A stretch of 37,658 nt of DNA, taken from a virus. The notes beneath the pieces were generated by a model. It was given only the letters and a program-made list of their open reading frames with translations. It ran no database searches and had not been told where the DNA came from. Position 1 is the first letter of the stretch. Each line of letters starts with the position of its first letter. Position numbers and translations under genes: made by a program. Where the stretch lies: positions 1 to 37,658 of the IMG/VR virus record IMGVR_UViG_3300042560_001435. The stretch is one strand, 5' to 3'. Below, piece after piece: positions 7,902 to 16,377 of the stretch.

Positions 7902-8507
7902 ATGATAAAACTAAAAGATCTTCTAAAAGAAGAAAGTTGGGAGAAAGAATTATACTCAGATTGGGAAAAAAGGTTCACAGTTGGTGTGGGCAATCGTAAT
8001 TTCACATTAGGTGTAAAAAAACTTCTAACACGATTCTTTTATACGAATCCAAAATTCACAACTCAACATTCTCCAGATTCACCTAAAAACTATAAAAGAA
8101 CTAAAAACAATAAATTCACGTTCAATGGTTATGAATATAGTAAAGACGAAGTGTTGACTTTACTAAAAAAATATCAAGAACAAGGTCTTACTGATGTTGA
8201 TAAGGACGATGAAGAATCTATCGTGTATTATTTTGATAAATGGCCCAAAAAAGGAAGTGAGATTGAATTGACAAAAAACGATAATACTGCTCACTTTGTC
8301 AATGTGGATAATACAGGTAAACAAAAAATACTTCAAAAATGGAAAAATGCGAAGCCTGTTGATTATCAAGGATTGCTCATTTGGGAATGGGAAGAGAATG
8401 GTAAAACTAGAGCAATCACACATAGTTTAGACGATACATGGTTTTTGATGACTAAAGTCAATGGCGAAGATAAATTCAAGATAGATGATGTTCTATATGA
8501 ACTTTAA
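7902..8507 (+). CDS. unknown protein with capsid-targeting-like N-terminus
   Basis: A 201-residue lysine-rich protein that I do not recognise. The ATG at 7902 has TGGAG six bases upstream; the TTG codon just before it is not needed. It begins MIKLKDLLKEES, the same pattern as proteins at 34679 and 35845. In T4-like phages, short amphipathic N-terminal peptides of this kind, ending at L/I-x-E, target proteins into the prohead and are removed by the gp21-type protease. By that analogy this could be an internal head protein. The remainder (for example YYFDKWPKKGSEIEL and LLIWEWEENGKTRAITH) shows no catalytic motif, membrane segment or cysteines. Its own promoter and an upstream terminator set it apart from the replication genes. 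Confidence 0.6.
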   Translation: MIKLKDLLKEESWEKELYSDWEKRFTVGVGNRNFTLGVKKLLTRFFYTNPKFTTQHSPDSPKNYKRTKNNKFTFNGYEYSKDEVLTLLKKYQEQGLTDVDKDDEESIVYYFDKWPKKGSEIELTKNDNTAHFVNVDNTGKQKILQKWKNAKPVDYQGLLIWEWEENGKTRAITHSLDDTWFLMTKVNGEDKFKIDDVLYEL

Positions 8508-8524
8508 TAGTAATGGAGTAAAAA

Positions 8525-8938
8525 ATGAAATTGTCAAGTAGAAAAGAACTTCTGAAAGAATCACAACTAACACTCAAATCAATCAAGGAGTCCTTGAATG
8601 AAGGACTAATCTCGGTAAAGGGTAAAATGATTGAAGAGCCAGAACAATATGTTGTCAGATGCCACACGGTAAATGATTCTCTAAAAAAACAAACGTATTA
8701 TGCCAATAATATGAAAGTTGGTTATTATATGGCTGGTGAAGGTACTAATACTTTTGGTACTGATGACATAAACAAAGCAACCGTTCATACAACTGAGGAC
8801 TCCCCTAATAAATATACGAGTGGAAAACCGCGCAGATTCTTATGGGGTCAATTGGCAAAAGATTTTTTACCTGGCGATTTCTTTGAACCAGTTCCTGTTG
8901 ATGTAAAAATCACAAGAACCATAACGATAAAAAAATAA
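8525..8938 (+). CDS. unknown protein, LLKE-type N-terminus
   Basis: A 137-residue protein of unknown function. GGAG lies six bases before the ATG. The N-terminus MKLSSRKELLKESQ, followed by IKESLNEG, contains two candidate L-x-E sites (LKE and LNE-G), similar to T4 prohead-protease cleavage sites. The body has CHTVNDSLKKQTYYANN and a GRFLWGQ-like segment (PRRFLWGQLAKDF), with no recognised catalytic motif. It follows the 7902 gene by 17 bases and is closed by a terminator nine bases after its stop, so the two genes form a short unit. Packaging into the head is an inference from the N-terminus only. Confidence 0.55.
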   Translation: MKLSSRKELLKESQLTLKSIKESLNEGLISVKGKMIEEPEQYVVRCHTVNDSLKKQTYYANNMKVGYYMAGEGTNTFGTDDINKATVHTTEDSPNKYTSGKPRRFLWGQLAKDFLPGDFFEPVPVDVKITRTITIKK

Positions 8939-8946
8939 TCTAAAAC

Positions 8947-8970
8947 AAAGGGAACTTCGGTTCCCTTTTT
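8947..8970 (+). terminator. intrinsic terminator with UUCG loop
   Basis: GGGAAC (8950-8955), loop TTCG (8956-8959) and GTTCCC (8960-8965) are followed by five T. The A run before and T run after extend the stem. A 6-bp stem with a stable UUCG tetraloop plus a U tract is a textbook rho-independent terminator. It separates the two unknown genes from the clamp-loader operon. Confidence 0.92.
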
Positions 8971-8973
8971 CAT

Positions 8974-9002
8974 TTGGAAATGTCCCAAAAATTTCGTATA
9001 TT
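8974..9002 (+). promoter_or_regulatory. putative promoter with TTTCGTATATT motif (copy 2)
   Basis: TTGGAA (8974-8979), a 17-base spacer, then TATATT (8997-9002) inside the word TTTCGTATATT (8992-9002). It lies directly after the UUCG terminator and 30 bases before the clamp-loader ATG, an ideal place for an operon promoter. Confidence 0.65.
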
Positions 9003-9032
9003 GTACTCATCTGATAACAATAAGGTTTCAAA

Positions 9033-9971
9033 ATGTTCAATCCCCAACACACCCTCTATGTGGAAAAGTATCGTCCACAATCACTTGACACGTATATTGG
9101 AAACGAAACAATCAAGGAAACGTTCAAGCGATACCTACAATCAGGTGATGTTCCACACCTTCTTCTTTATGGTGATGCCGGTAGTGGTAAGACAACACTT
9201 GCAAAGATTGTAGCCAACACAGTTTCAAAAGACAATTACATTTACATAAATGCTTCCGATGAGAACTCCATTGATACCGTCCGAGACAAAATCAAGCAGT
9301 TCGCATCGTCAATCGGTTTCGGTGGTTTGAAGATTATCATCCTCGATGAGTCCGATTACCTTACTCCTAATGCACAAGCGGCTCTCCGTAATATCATGGA
9401 GACGTTTAGCAAAACAACACGATTCATCCTAACGTGTAATTATGTGGACAAGATTATTGACCCGATTCAATCTCGGTGTCAAATCTTCAACATCGTTCCC
9501 CCATCCAAGAAAGATGTTGCAGTTCACACGATGGGAATCCTTGAATCGGAAGGTGTGGAGTTCTCAAAGGAAGATTTAGCACAAATTATCAACATGACTT
9601 ATCCTGATATTCGTCGTGTCCTGAATACAGTTCAACGTTGTATTCTTGATGGTAAGATGCAACTTGATAAGTCAACTCTTGTTCAAAATAACTTTTACTC
9701 AACCATTGTTGATATTCTAAAGTCAAGTAAGAACAAGAAAGAAAAGTACACAGAGATTCGTCAGATTCTTGCTGACAACTCAATCCGTGATTACAATCCA
9801 CTCTTCCGTTATCTTTATGATAATGTAGAACAATTTGCGAATGGGTTTGTATCAACTGCGATTCTTATTATCGCGGAATCACAATACAAAGATGCAATGG
9901 TAGTAGACCATGAAATTAATGCGATGGCAATGTTTATTCAACTTATTATGGAAATAGATCAAAGGAAATAA
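9033..9971 (+). CDS. 44: clamp loader ATPase subunit, T4 gp44/RFC-like
   Basis: A 312-residue AAA+ ATPase that opens the sliding clamp and places it on primed DNA. Walker A, GDAGSGKT, is at 47-54; Walker B, ILDESD, at 103-108; sensor 1 near TCNY (134-137); and the arginine-finger SRC motif at 147-149. The opening LYVEKYRPQSLDTYIG is the standard RFC-box start. Length equals that of T4 gp44 (319). In T4, four gp44 subunits join one gp62; the gp62-like gene is two genes downstream. A moderate AAGG site precedes the ATG. It is probably transcribed from the TTTCGTATATT promoter immediately upstream. Confidence 0.95.
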   Translation: MFNPQHTLYVEKYRPQSLDTYIGNETIKETFKRYLQSGDVPHLLLYGDAGSGKTTLAKIVANTVSKDNYIYINASDENSIDTVRDKIKQFASSIGFGGLKIIILDESDYLTPNAQAALRNIMETFSKTTRFILTCNYVDKIIDPIQSRCQIFNIVPPSKKDVAVHTMGILESEGVEFSKEDLAQIINMTYPDIRRVLNTVQRCILDGKMQLDKSTLVQNNFYSTIVDILKSSKNKKEKYTEIRQILADNSIRDYNPLFRYLYDNVEQFANGFVSTAILIIAESQYKDAMVVDHEINAMAMFIQLIMEIDQRK

Positions 9972-9972
9972 T

Positions 9973-10230
9973 ATGAGCAATGTATTTGATATTGGCGGTG
10001 GAGAACAACAACCACAACGTGTAAATGTAAATCTCAACGAAGCACAAGATATTACTTGTGATAAGTGTGACGGTCATTTCTTTCATTCAGTAACCTTCTT
10101 CAAGAAGATTTCAGCTCTCATGTCTCCAACTGGTAAGGAAGCAATCGTTCCACTTGAAACGTATGCTTGCCTTGAGTGTGGAAATATCAATCCTGAATTT
10201 TTACCAACAGGGTATGGTCAGAATGGCTAA
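9973..10230 (+). CDS. small zinc-ribbon phage protein
   Basis: An 85-residue protein with two CxxC pairs, Cys29/Cys32 (ITCDKCDG) and Cys66/Cys69 (YACLECGN), forming a probable zinc ribbon. It starts one base after the clamp-loader stop with AAAGGAAA upstream. The linker between the cysteine pairs includes FFKKISALMSPTGKEAIVPLE, a conserved-looking pattern. Its location between the two clamp-loader subunits implies a replication or late-transcription role, but no function can be assigned. The 3' end overlaps the next gene by eight bases. Confidence 0.75.
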   Translation: MSNVFDIGGGEQQPQRVNVNLNEAQDITCDKCDGHFFHSVTFFKKISALMSPTGKEAIVPLETYACLECGNINPEFLPTGYGQNG

Positions 10231-10675
10231 GACCTTGTTTGATTTGATAAAGGGTGTGACCAAAGATAAAATCAAATGGGAAGCCCTTGCCGAAGAAGAC
10301 CAAAAGGTGTGGAATAACTTTATCATCACCCGTTGGTTTTCTATGGAAATGGAACTAACGGATGCCGTGAACGACTTTCAAAAGTATAGTAACGGCATCC
10401 TTACTTCCAAAGATTACTACAAATTACTCCACGATATTCTACCAAAGACAACATTCTATCTGAAGTACACCAAGAAAAAGAAAAAGATAGATATAGATTC
10501 ACAATTTGTAGATTTATTCTGCCAACATTATCAACTTGGTAAGAAAGTAATTTTTGAGTATATTACAGACCTCGTAAGAATAAATCCAAACGAACTTGTT
10601 TCTGTTTTGGAATCTTATGGTACAAAAAAAGAAGATGTGGAAAAATTCAAGAAACAAATAAAGACATTACAATGA
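10223..10675 (+). CDS. 62: probable clamp loader small subunit, T4 gp62-like
   Basis: A 150-residue protein with start ATG at 10223 (MAKTLFDLIKGVTK), overlapping the zinc-ribbon gene's stop. Upstream in-frame ATGs would duplicate coding sequence of that gene. The assignment is mainly from context: in T4-like phages gp62 lies just after gp44 and is poorly conserved. Features that fit are the acidic/aromatic N-terminal half with WFSMEMELTDAVNDFQK, a middle segment with TSKDYYKLLHDILPK, and a basic KKKKK stretch. It should form the fifth clamp-loader subunit with the 9033 product. T4 gp62 is longer (187 residues). An unrelated phage protein remains possible. Confidence 0.6.
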   Translation: MAKTLFDLIKGVTKDKIKWEALAEEDQKVWNNFIITRWFSMEMELTDAVNDFQKYSNGILTSKDYYKLLHDILPKTTFYLKYTKKKKKIDIDSQFVDLFCQHYQLGKKVIFEYITDLVRINPNELVSVLESYGTKKEDVEKFKKQIKTLQ

Positions 10676-10683
10676 GGAATAAG

Positions 10684-11061
10684 ATGGCAATAAAAGAAAT
10701 TGACTTGGGTAAGAAGAAGGATGAGAATGACATCATTGCCCAAATGGAAGAGAAGTTTCCAATTATGACTACGGACTTCAAGAGAATTCAACGTGAACAG
10801 TATGAACTCTTTTGCCGTAAGCAATCTAACTACGGACCAGATAACATTTCATTGGGAACAACTCTTGAAAGAGAACAAGATAGAAAGTTGTCACTTCAAG
10901 GTTTGTTCTTTCGATTGAACGATAAAATAAATCGGTATAAGCAAATGATTATGTTTGGTTCTGCCGATGCCGTCGGTGAATCACTCGAAGATACATTCAA
11001 AGATATTTCAGTCTACGGTATCATTGCACAACTCGTTCAAAACGGTAAGTGGGGTAAGTAA
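10684..11061 (+). CDS. Nmad1/DUF1599-like protein
   Basis: A 125-residue alpha-helical protein. The ATG at 10684 is preferred because GAGGA at 10674-10678 lies five bases upstream; the ATG at 10672 overlaps the previous stop and has no site. The segment FCRKQSNYGPDNISLGT, followed by LQGLFFRLNDKINRYKQMI and LEDTFKDISVYGIIAQLVQNGKW, matches my recollection of DUF1599, also called nucleotide modification associated domain 1, found in phages. The exact reaction is unknown; the family name comes from association with modified-nucleotide systems. Its stop overlaps the next ATG by one base. Confidence 0.65.
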   Translation: MAIKEIDLGKKKDENDIIAQMEEKFPIMTTDFKRIQREQYELFCRKQSNYGPDNISLGTTLEREQDRKLSLQGLFFRLNDKINRYKQMIMFGSADAVGESLEDTFKDISVYGIIAQLVQNGKWGK

Positions 11062-11963
11062 TGCCTTCTTCGCGAATTTCCTTTTCACAATATCAAATGT
11101 GGAAGGGATGTCCTCATCGTTGGAAACTAAATTACATTGATAAGGTTTCTGTTCCTTCTCCATCAATCGCTCTCGTGTTTGGAACTGCCATGCACGAAGT
11201 TCTTCAGATGTATGTAGAGATGTTATATCGTTCTACTGTTGAAGAAGCAAACTCACTTCCACTTGAAGACCTTCTAAAAGAAAAGATGGGTGTGGAGTAT
11301 AAGAAGATGTTGACTGAAAACAATGATGAACACTTTTCGCATCGCGATGAAATGCAAGAACACCTAATGGATGGTATTGAAATTATCCGTTGGTTCAAGG
11401 CACACCGTGAAGAGTTCTTTATGAAGAAGGGTTGGGAACTTGTTGGTATTGAAAAGCCAATCAACATCATTCCTGTTGAGTCAAATCCAAATGTTCGTCT
11501 TGTTGGTTTCCTCGACTTGGTGATGCGAGATTTGAAAACCGGTAAGATTCATATCTACGATTTCAAAACATCAACAAGTGGTTGGAACAAATACACAAAG
11601 GCAGATAAGGTAAAGACATCACAACTTGTTCTTTACAAAACATTCTATGCCAAACAATATGATATTCATCCTGATGATATTGAGATTGAGTATCTTATTT
11701 TGAAACGTAAGATAGCCGAAGATGCCGAATATGCAGCGATGAAGAAACGTGTTCAACGATTTGCACCTTCTCACGGTAAGGTTTCACAAACTCAAATCCT
11801 GAAAGAGATTCAGATATTTGTTGAAACGGCATTTGATTCAGAAGGTAATAAGAGAACAGATATTTACTATCCACCAATTGAAGGCGAAAAGAAAAAGAAT
11901 TGCCGTTGGTGTGAGTTCAAAGATAGAGATGATTTATGTCCAATAAAGAACAGGGTTCAATAA
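11061..11963 (+). CDS. PD-(D/E)XK exonuclease, Cas4/RecB-like, Fe-S type
   Basis: A 300-residue nuclease of the Cas4/AddB-type PD-(D/E)XK group. Visible elements: GTAMHE (41-46, motif with His45), GFLDLV with Asp152, YDFKTS with Asp167 and Lys169, and QLVLY (188-192, QxxxY motif). Cys17 in KGCPHRW and Cys281, Cys284 and Cys293 in CRWCEFKDRDDLC have the spacing of a [4Fe-4S] cluster that staples the nuclease domain. A role in phage recombination or DNA-end processing is likely from family and neighbours. No helicase domain is fused and no CRISPR array is present. The start overlaps the preceding stop, as does its end with the next ATG. Confidence 0.88.
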   Translation: MPSSRISFSQYQMWKGCPHRWKLNYIDKVSVPSPSIALVFGTAMHEVLQMYVEMLYRSTVEEANSLPLEDLLKEKMGVEYKKMLTENNDEHFSHRDEMQEHLMDGIEIIRWFKAHREEFFMKKGWELVGIEKPINIIPVESNPNVRLVGFLDLVMRDLKTGKIHIYDFKTSTSGWNKYTKADKVKTSQLVLYKTFYAKQYDIHPDDIEIEYLILKRKIAEDAEYAAMKKRVQRFAPSHGKVSQTQILKEIQIFVETAFDSEGNKRTDIYYPPIEGEKKKNCRWCEFKDRDDLCPIKNRVQ

Positions 11964-12994
11964 TGAAGTACGCATATACATTTGATGATATTCAAATTAT
12001 TCCAAAGTATTCAGAGATAGAAAGTCGTAGTCAATGTGAACTAAGAACTAAATTCACAAAAAGATATGTTATCGGAACACCACTTGTCTCTTCACCGATG
12101 GACACAGTTTCAGATTCAAAGATGTGTCTTGCTATGGCATCACATGGTGGTGTTGGTGTAGTTCATAGATTCATGAGTATCGGTGAACAATCAAACCAAT
12201 CTCGTAAGATAAAAGAACAAGAGAAGTTAGTTGCTGCGGCTATTGGTGCAACAGGTGATTATCAAGAACGTGCACAAGAACTTATAAACGCAGGTGTTAT
12301 TGTTCTTCTTATTGATGTTGCTCACGGTAACACAAAACAAGTAAAAGATGCAATCAAGTGGTGTAAGGAAAATCTTCCTGAATATGTTGATGTGATTGCC
12401 GGTAATGTTTCCACTCGTGAAGGTGCAAGAAATCTGGCAGAGTGGGGTGCCGATGCAATTCGTGTTGGTATCGGTAACGGTTCTCTTTGTGAAACAAGAA
12501 TTAGAACTGGAGTTGGTATTCCACAAGTAACTGCACTAATTGAATCTATTGCAGGAGTGGAAGAAACAGGACTTGATATTCCTATCATTGCAGACGGTGG
12601 AATCAAGATGACAGGCGATGTTGCAAAGGCACTTTCACTTGGTGCAGATTCTGTGATGTTGGGTTCACTTCTTGCAGGGACTCGTGAATCCCCCGGTGAA
12701 ATTCATCGAATGGGAATGTGGCCTAATGAACAACTCTTCAAGAAGTACCGTGGTTCTGCCTCTGCTGAAGTAAAGCAAGTTCATGGTTTAGAAGAAAAGA
12801 ACGTGGAAGGTAATTCAAAGTTGATTCCTTACAAGGGTAAGGTTGAACGTATTATCAATGACATCAAGGATGGGGTTCGTTCTTCAATGTCTTATGTAAA
12901 TGCAAAGAACATAACAGAATTCCATGTAAATTCTGAACACGTTTTGATTACACAGAATGGTTTGATTGAAGCCAAACCACACTTGTTATTGTAA
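11963..12994 (+). CDS. IMP dehydrogenase/GMP reductase-like enzyme lacking CBS domains
   Basis: A 343-residue TIM-barrel enzyme. The ATG at 11963 (MKYAYTFDDIQIIPKYSEI) overlaps the previous TAA and has AGGG upstream; the ATG at 11936 lies inside the nuclease gene. Key parts: SSPMDTVS (43-50), active-site Cys176 in GIGNGSLCETR, DGGIKMTGD (211-219) and GSLLAGTRESPGE (234-246). The C-terminal KLIPYKG and VRSSMSYVNAKN parts follow IMPDH more than GMP reductase. The CBS (Bateman) pair that normally interrupts the barrel after about residue 75 is absent. The usual Thr after the catalytic Cys (CTTR) is Glu here, and the flap shows KYRGSAS rather than GMGS. It should steer guanine nucleotide supply during infection. 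Confidence 0.85.
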   Translation: MKYAYTFDDIQIIPKYSEIESRSQCELRTKFTKRYVIGTPLVSSPMDTVSDSKMCLAMASHGGVGVVHRFMSIGEQSNQSRKIKEQEKLVAAAIGATGDYQERAQELINAGVIVLLIDVAHGNTKQVKDAIKWCKENLPEYVDVIAGNVSTREGARNLAEWGADAIRVGIGNGSLCETRIRTGVGIPQVTALIESIAGVEETGLDIPIIADGGIKMTGDVAKALSLGADSVMLGSLLAGTRESPGEIHRMGMWPNEQLFKKYRGSASAEVKQVHGLEEKNVEGNSKLIPYKGKVERIINDIKDGVRSSMSYVNAKNITEFHVNSEHVLITQNGLIEAKPHLLL

Positions 12995-13011
12995 TCGTTT
13001 TTTCGTATATT
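12983..13011 (+). promoter_or_regulatory. putative promoter with TTTCGTATATT motif (copy 3)
   Basis: TTGTTA (12983-12988), a 17-base spacer, then TATATT (13006-13011) inside TTTCGTATATT (13001-13011). It lies between the IMPDH-like gene and the first glycosyltransferase, and it is the only good promoter candidate I see for the 21-kb sugar island. Confidence 0.6.
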
Positions 13012-13053
13012 GATATTTATTGAAAACAAAAGTTTCGTAATCAAAGGTTTCGT

Positions 13054-14454
13054 ATGGCAAAGAAAAAGATTCTACTCTTATCAGACGATTTACGTCTAAC
13101 AAGCGGTATTGCAACCGTTTCTCGTGATATGGTTATAGGCACAGTTCACAAGTATGATTGGGTTCAAGTTGGTGCCGCTATCAATCACCCCGATAAAGGA
13201 AAGGCACTTGACCTTTCAGAAGACGCAAAAAATGTAACAGGCGTTCAAGACGCATCAGTAAAGATTTTTTGTAACGATGGATATGGTGACCCATTTCTTA
13301 TTCGTAATCTAATTCAGGCTGAAAAGCCGGATGCTATTCTTCACTTCACTGACCCACGTTTTTGGGATTGGTTGTACGCTATGGAAAATGAAATCCGTAC
13401 ACAAATTCCACTTATGTACTTAAACATTTGGGATGATATTCCAGATCCATATTGGAACAAAGAAGCGTATTCCAGTTGTGATTTGCTCATGGCAATTTCA
13501 AAACAAACATACGGAATCAATCAAAGAGTTCTTACTAGATTTGAAGGTAATGTATCTCCTACAAGAATTACATATGTTCCTCACGGAATTGATACCAATA
13601 TGTTCCATCCAATAGAAATGGGTGATAAATATTGGAACGACTTGCTAAGTGAATCAAATAAAATTCGCGGAAACAATAAAGAAAGATTTGTTGTATTCTG
13701 GAATAACAGAAATATCCATCGCAAACATCCAGGTGATGTAGTTCTTGCGTATAAACATATGTGCGACCAAATAAAGAACAATGGAGGAGACCCACAAAAA
13801 GATGCAATACTTGTAATGCACGGTGCACCAGTTGATCCGAACGGAACAGACCTTACTGCAGTAGTTGCAGAACTTTGTCCTTATCCTGTAATGTTCTCTG
13901 ATAAGATTTTACCTGGAGAAGCACTAAACATTCTATACAACGTTGCCGACGTTGTTGTAAATATGGCATCCAACGAAGGGTTTGGTCTCGGAACAGCAGA
14001 AGCAGTTTCTGCTGGAACACCAATAGTTGTGAACGTCACAGGTGGTCTACAAGACCAGTGTGGTTTTATCAATCCAAAAACAGGTAAGTATTTTACTGCC
14101 GATGATTATATTGAAGTAAAAACTCTACACAGAAAAGATGAGTGGGGAACACTTGAACATGGCGAATGGGTAAAGCCAGTTTGGCCATCAAATATCTCCC
14201 TTCAAGGTTCAGTACCAACACCATATATTTTTGATGACCGTGCAGACTTCCGTGAAATTGGTAACGCACTATATGAATGGTATAAGACACCGAAGGAAGA
14301 AAGAAAGTCTGCTGGCCGTAAGGGTGTTGAGTTTATCAAAAACCCTGAAGTAGGTATGAGTCGTGACAATATGTGTCAACGTGTTGTTGACAGTATTGAA
14401 GGTTGTTTCCAAAACTGGCAACCTGCAAAAAGATTTGATTTACACATGATATAA
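13054..14454 (+). CDS. GT4-like glycosyltransferase
   Basis: A 466-residue GT-B fold glycosyltransferase. The N-terminal half has ILLLSDDLRLTSGIA, a glycine-containing donor/acceptor loop. The hinge carries YVPHGIDTNMFHP near residue 175. The nucleotide-sugar site carries NEGFGLGTAEAVSAGTPIV near residues 305-323, the E-x7-E region of GT4 enzymes. No signal or membrane segment, so it acts in the cytoplasm. It is the first gene of the island, 42 bases after a promoter candidate and with AAAGG before the ATG. Donor and acceptor are unknown. Confidence 0.85.
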   Translation: MAKKKILLLSDDLRLTSGIATVSRDMVIGTVHKYDWVQVGAAINHPDKGKALDLSEDAKNVTGVQDASVKIFCNDGYGDPFLIRNLIQAEKPDAILHFTDPRFWDWLYAMENEIRTQIPLMYLNIWDDIPDPYWNKEAYSSCDLLMAISKQTYGINQRVLTRFEGNVSPTRITYVPHGIDTNMFHPIEMGDKYWNDLLSESNKIRGNNKERFVVFWNNRNIHRKHPGDVVLAYKHMCDQIKNNGGDPQKDAILVMHGAPVDPNGTDLTAVVAELCPYPVMFSDKILPGEALNILYNVADVVVNMASNEGFGLGTAEAVSAGTPIVVNVTGGLQDQCGFINPKTGKYFTADDYIEVKTLHRKDEWGTLEHGEWVKPVWPSNISLQGSVPTPYIFDDRADFREIGNALYEWYKTPKEERKSAGRKGVEFIKNPEVGMSRDNMCQRVVDSIEGCFQNWQPAKRFDLHMI

Positions 14455-14463
14455 GGATAATGT

Positions 14464-15747
14464 ATGAATAATAAACCAAACTTAGTATTTTGTGGACCGG
14501 TTGCAACACGTAGTGGATATGGTGAACACGCCAGAGATTTATTGACATCTCTATTTGAAATGGATAGATTCAATATCAAAGTCATTTCGATAAATTGGGG
14601 AATGACTCCAATGAATGCACTTGATGAAAGTAATCCAGAACATAAAAGAATACTTGATGCAATAATTCCAGGTATGCAAGAACAGCCAGATATTTGGATG
14701 CAATGTACAATCCCAAATGAATTTCAACCAGTCGGAAAATACAACATTGGAATAACTGCTGGTGTTGAAACAGATTTATGTTCTGGTGAATGGATTGAAG
14801 GTTGCAACAGAATGAATCTTGTTATTGTACCGTCCAAACACGCAAAAGATGTATTCATAAATACAAAATATCAAAAGAGAGATAAAACAACAAATCAACC
14901 AATTGGTCAAGTGGAAATAAATGTTCCTATCGAAGTTTTACATGAAGGACTACGATTAGATGTGTATGATAGAAAGGCACCAATAGAAGAATCAATACAA
15001 ACTTCATTGTCCAATATCAAAGAAGATTTTTGTTACCTATTCGTCGGTCATTGGTTGAAGGGTGATTTTGGAGAAGATAGAAAAGATGTTTCAGGACTTA
15101 TTTATACATTTTTAGAAACATTTGGTGATACTGAAAATCCACCTGCACTTATTATGAAATCTTCCGGTGGATCATTTTCTATAACCGATAGAAGTAGAAC
15201 TATTGAAAAAATAAATCTTATAAAGAAGATGAGTAAGAAAACAAATTTACCAAACATTTATCTTCTGTATGGTGACTTGACTGACAAAGAAATGAACTCA
15301 CTTTATAATCACGAAAAAGTAAAAGCTTTCGTTTCATTCACAAAGGGTGAAGGTTATGGTAGACCTATAGCGGAATTTATTACAACAGGAAAACCGGTCT
15401 TGGTATCGGGTTGGAGTGGTCAAGTGGATTTTGTAAACCCTGCTTTTCATGTATATCTCGATGGAGAACTAAATCCGGTTCATCAGAGTGCAATTTGGGA
15501 AGGTGTAATCAATAGCGGTTCTTCATGGTTTAGAGTAAATTATCAAGCCGCAGGTGCAACAATGCGTGAAGTGTGTAAGAAGTATAAAAACTATCTATCT
15601 AATTCAAAGAAATCGGTAAATGAAATAGAAACAAAATGGTCGTTTGATGCTATGACTAAAAAATTTGATGACTATTTGTCACAATACCTACCGAAGTTCG
15701 CACAGAAAATTCAGTTGAATCTTCCCAAATTGAAGAAGGTGGAGTAA
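14464..15747 (+). CDS. GT4-like glycosyltransferase
   Basis: A 427-residue GT-B type glycosyltransferase. It opens with NLVFCGPVATRSGYGEHARDLL, the N-terminal glycine loop. The C-terminal half has FTKGEGYGRPIAEFITTGKPVLVSGWSG from about residue 292, matching the EGxGxPxxE donor-binding motif. An RLDVYDRK hinge lies near residue 165. It begins nine bases after the previous gene and its stop overlaps the next ATG by one base. It is only distantly similar to the preceding glycosyltransferase. Substrates cannot be read from sequence. Confidence 0.82.
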   Translation: MNNKPNLVFCGPVATRSGYGEHARDLLTSLFEMDRFNIKVISINWGMTPMNALDESNPEHKRILDAIIPGMQEQPDIWMQCTIPNEFQPVGKYNIGITAGVETDLCSGEWIEGCNRMNLVIVPSKHAKDVFINTKYQKRDKTTNQPIGQVEINVPIEVLHEGLRLDVYDRKAPIEESIQTSLSNIKEDFCYLFVGHWLKGDFGEDRKDVSGLIYTFLETFGDTENPPALIMKSSGGSFSITDRSRTIEKINLIKKMSKKTNLPNIYLLYGDLTDKEMNSLYNHEKVKAFVSFTKGEGYGRPIAEFITTGKPVLVSGWSGQVDFVNPAFHVYLDGELNPVHQSAIWEGVINSGSSWFRVNYQAAGATMREVCKKYKNYLSNSKKSVNEIETKWSFDAMTKKFDDYLSQYLPKFAQKIQLNLPKLKKVE

Positions 15748-16373
15748 TGATTTCTTATACAACATCTGCATTTGATGAAGACAAAGAACTTGATAAGTTA
15801 CTTTTTACTCTATCAAAGAGTATAACAGATGATGATGAGGTAATAGTTCAATTAGATGCCGATAGAGTAACAGATTCTGTTAGAAAAGTTTGTTCTCTTT
15901 ATCAAGAAAAGATTCCATTCTTCAAAGTTATTGAGTTTCCATTGAACAACGACTTTGCATCTTTCAAGAATAATCTACTTACTCATTGTTCAAAAAAGTG
16001 GATATTCAATATTGATGCCGATGAAATACCGGCGAGCAATTTGTTCTTGATTCTTCATGATGTTCTTACTCAAAACGATTCTGTTGAAATGTTTTGGGTT
16101 CCAAGATGGAATACCGTTGAGAACATAACGGAAGAACATATCGCGAGATGGAGATGGAAGTATGATGAATGGGGTAGAATAAATTGGCCAGATTGGCAAA
16201 CACGAATCTATAAGAACAAAGAAACAATCCGTTGGCAAAATAAAGTCCACGAAAGACTGAATGGCTACGAAACATATTCCTTCTTACCAGAAGATAAAGA
16301 TTGGTGCTTGTTTCATAACAAAACAATAGATAGACAAGAAAAACAAAACAATTACTACAATACGATAGGATAG
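15747..16373 (+). CDS. GT2-like glycosyltransferase
   Basis: A 208-residue, short GT-A enzyme. The DxD metal site appears as NIDADEIP at residues 88-95. INWPDWQTRIYKNK and WQNKVHERLNGYE in the C-terminal half match the family of small GT2 enzymes (WaaE/SunS-like) in which an HE-containing loop follows a tryptophan-rich segment. A GGTGGAG site precedes the ATG, which overlaps the previous stop. No membrane anchor is seen. Confidence 0.75.
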   Translation: MISYTTSAFDEDKELDKLLFTLSKSITDDDEVIVQLDADRVTDSVRKVCSLYQEKIPFFKVIEFPLNNDFASFKNNLLTHCSKKWIFNIDADEIPASNLFLILHDVLTQNDSVEMFWVPRWNTVENITEEHIARWRWKYDEWGRINWPDWQTRIYKNKETIRWQNKVHERLNGYETYSFLPEDKDWCLFHNKTIDRQEKQNNYYNTIG

Positions 16374-16377
16374 TGAT

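Noticed and set aside
11061-11963. Cas4-like nuclease as part of a CRISPR system
   Set aside because: No repeats with spacers and no cas1, cas2 or effector genes are visible; stand-alone Fe-S PD-(D/E)XK nucleases are common in phages.
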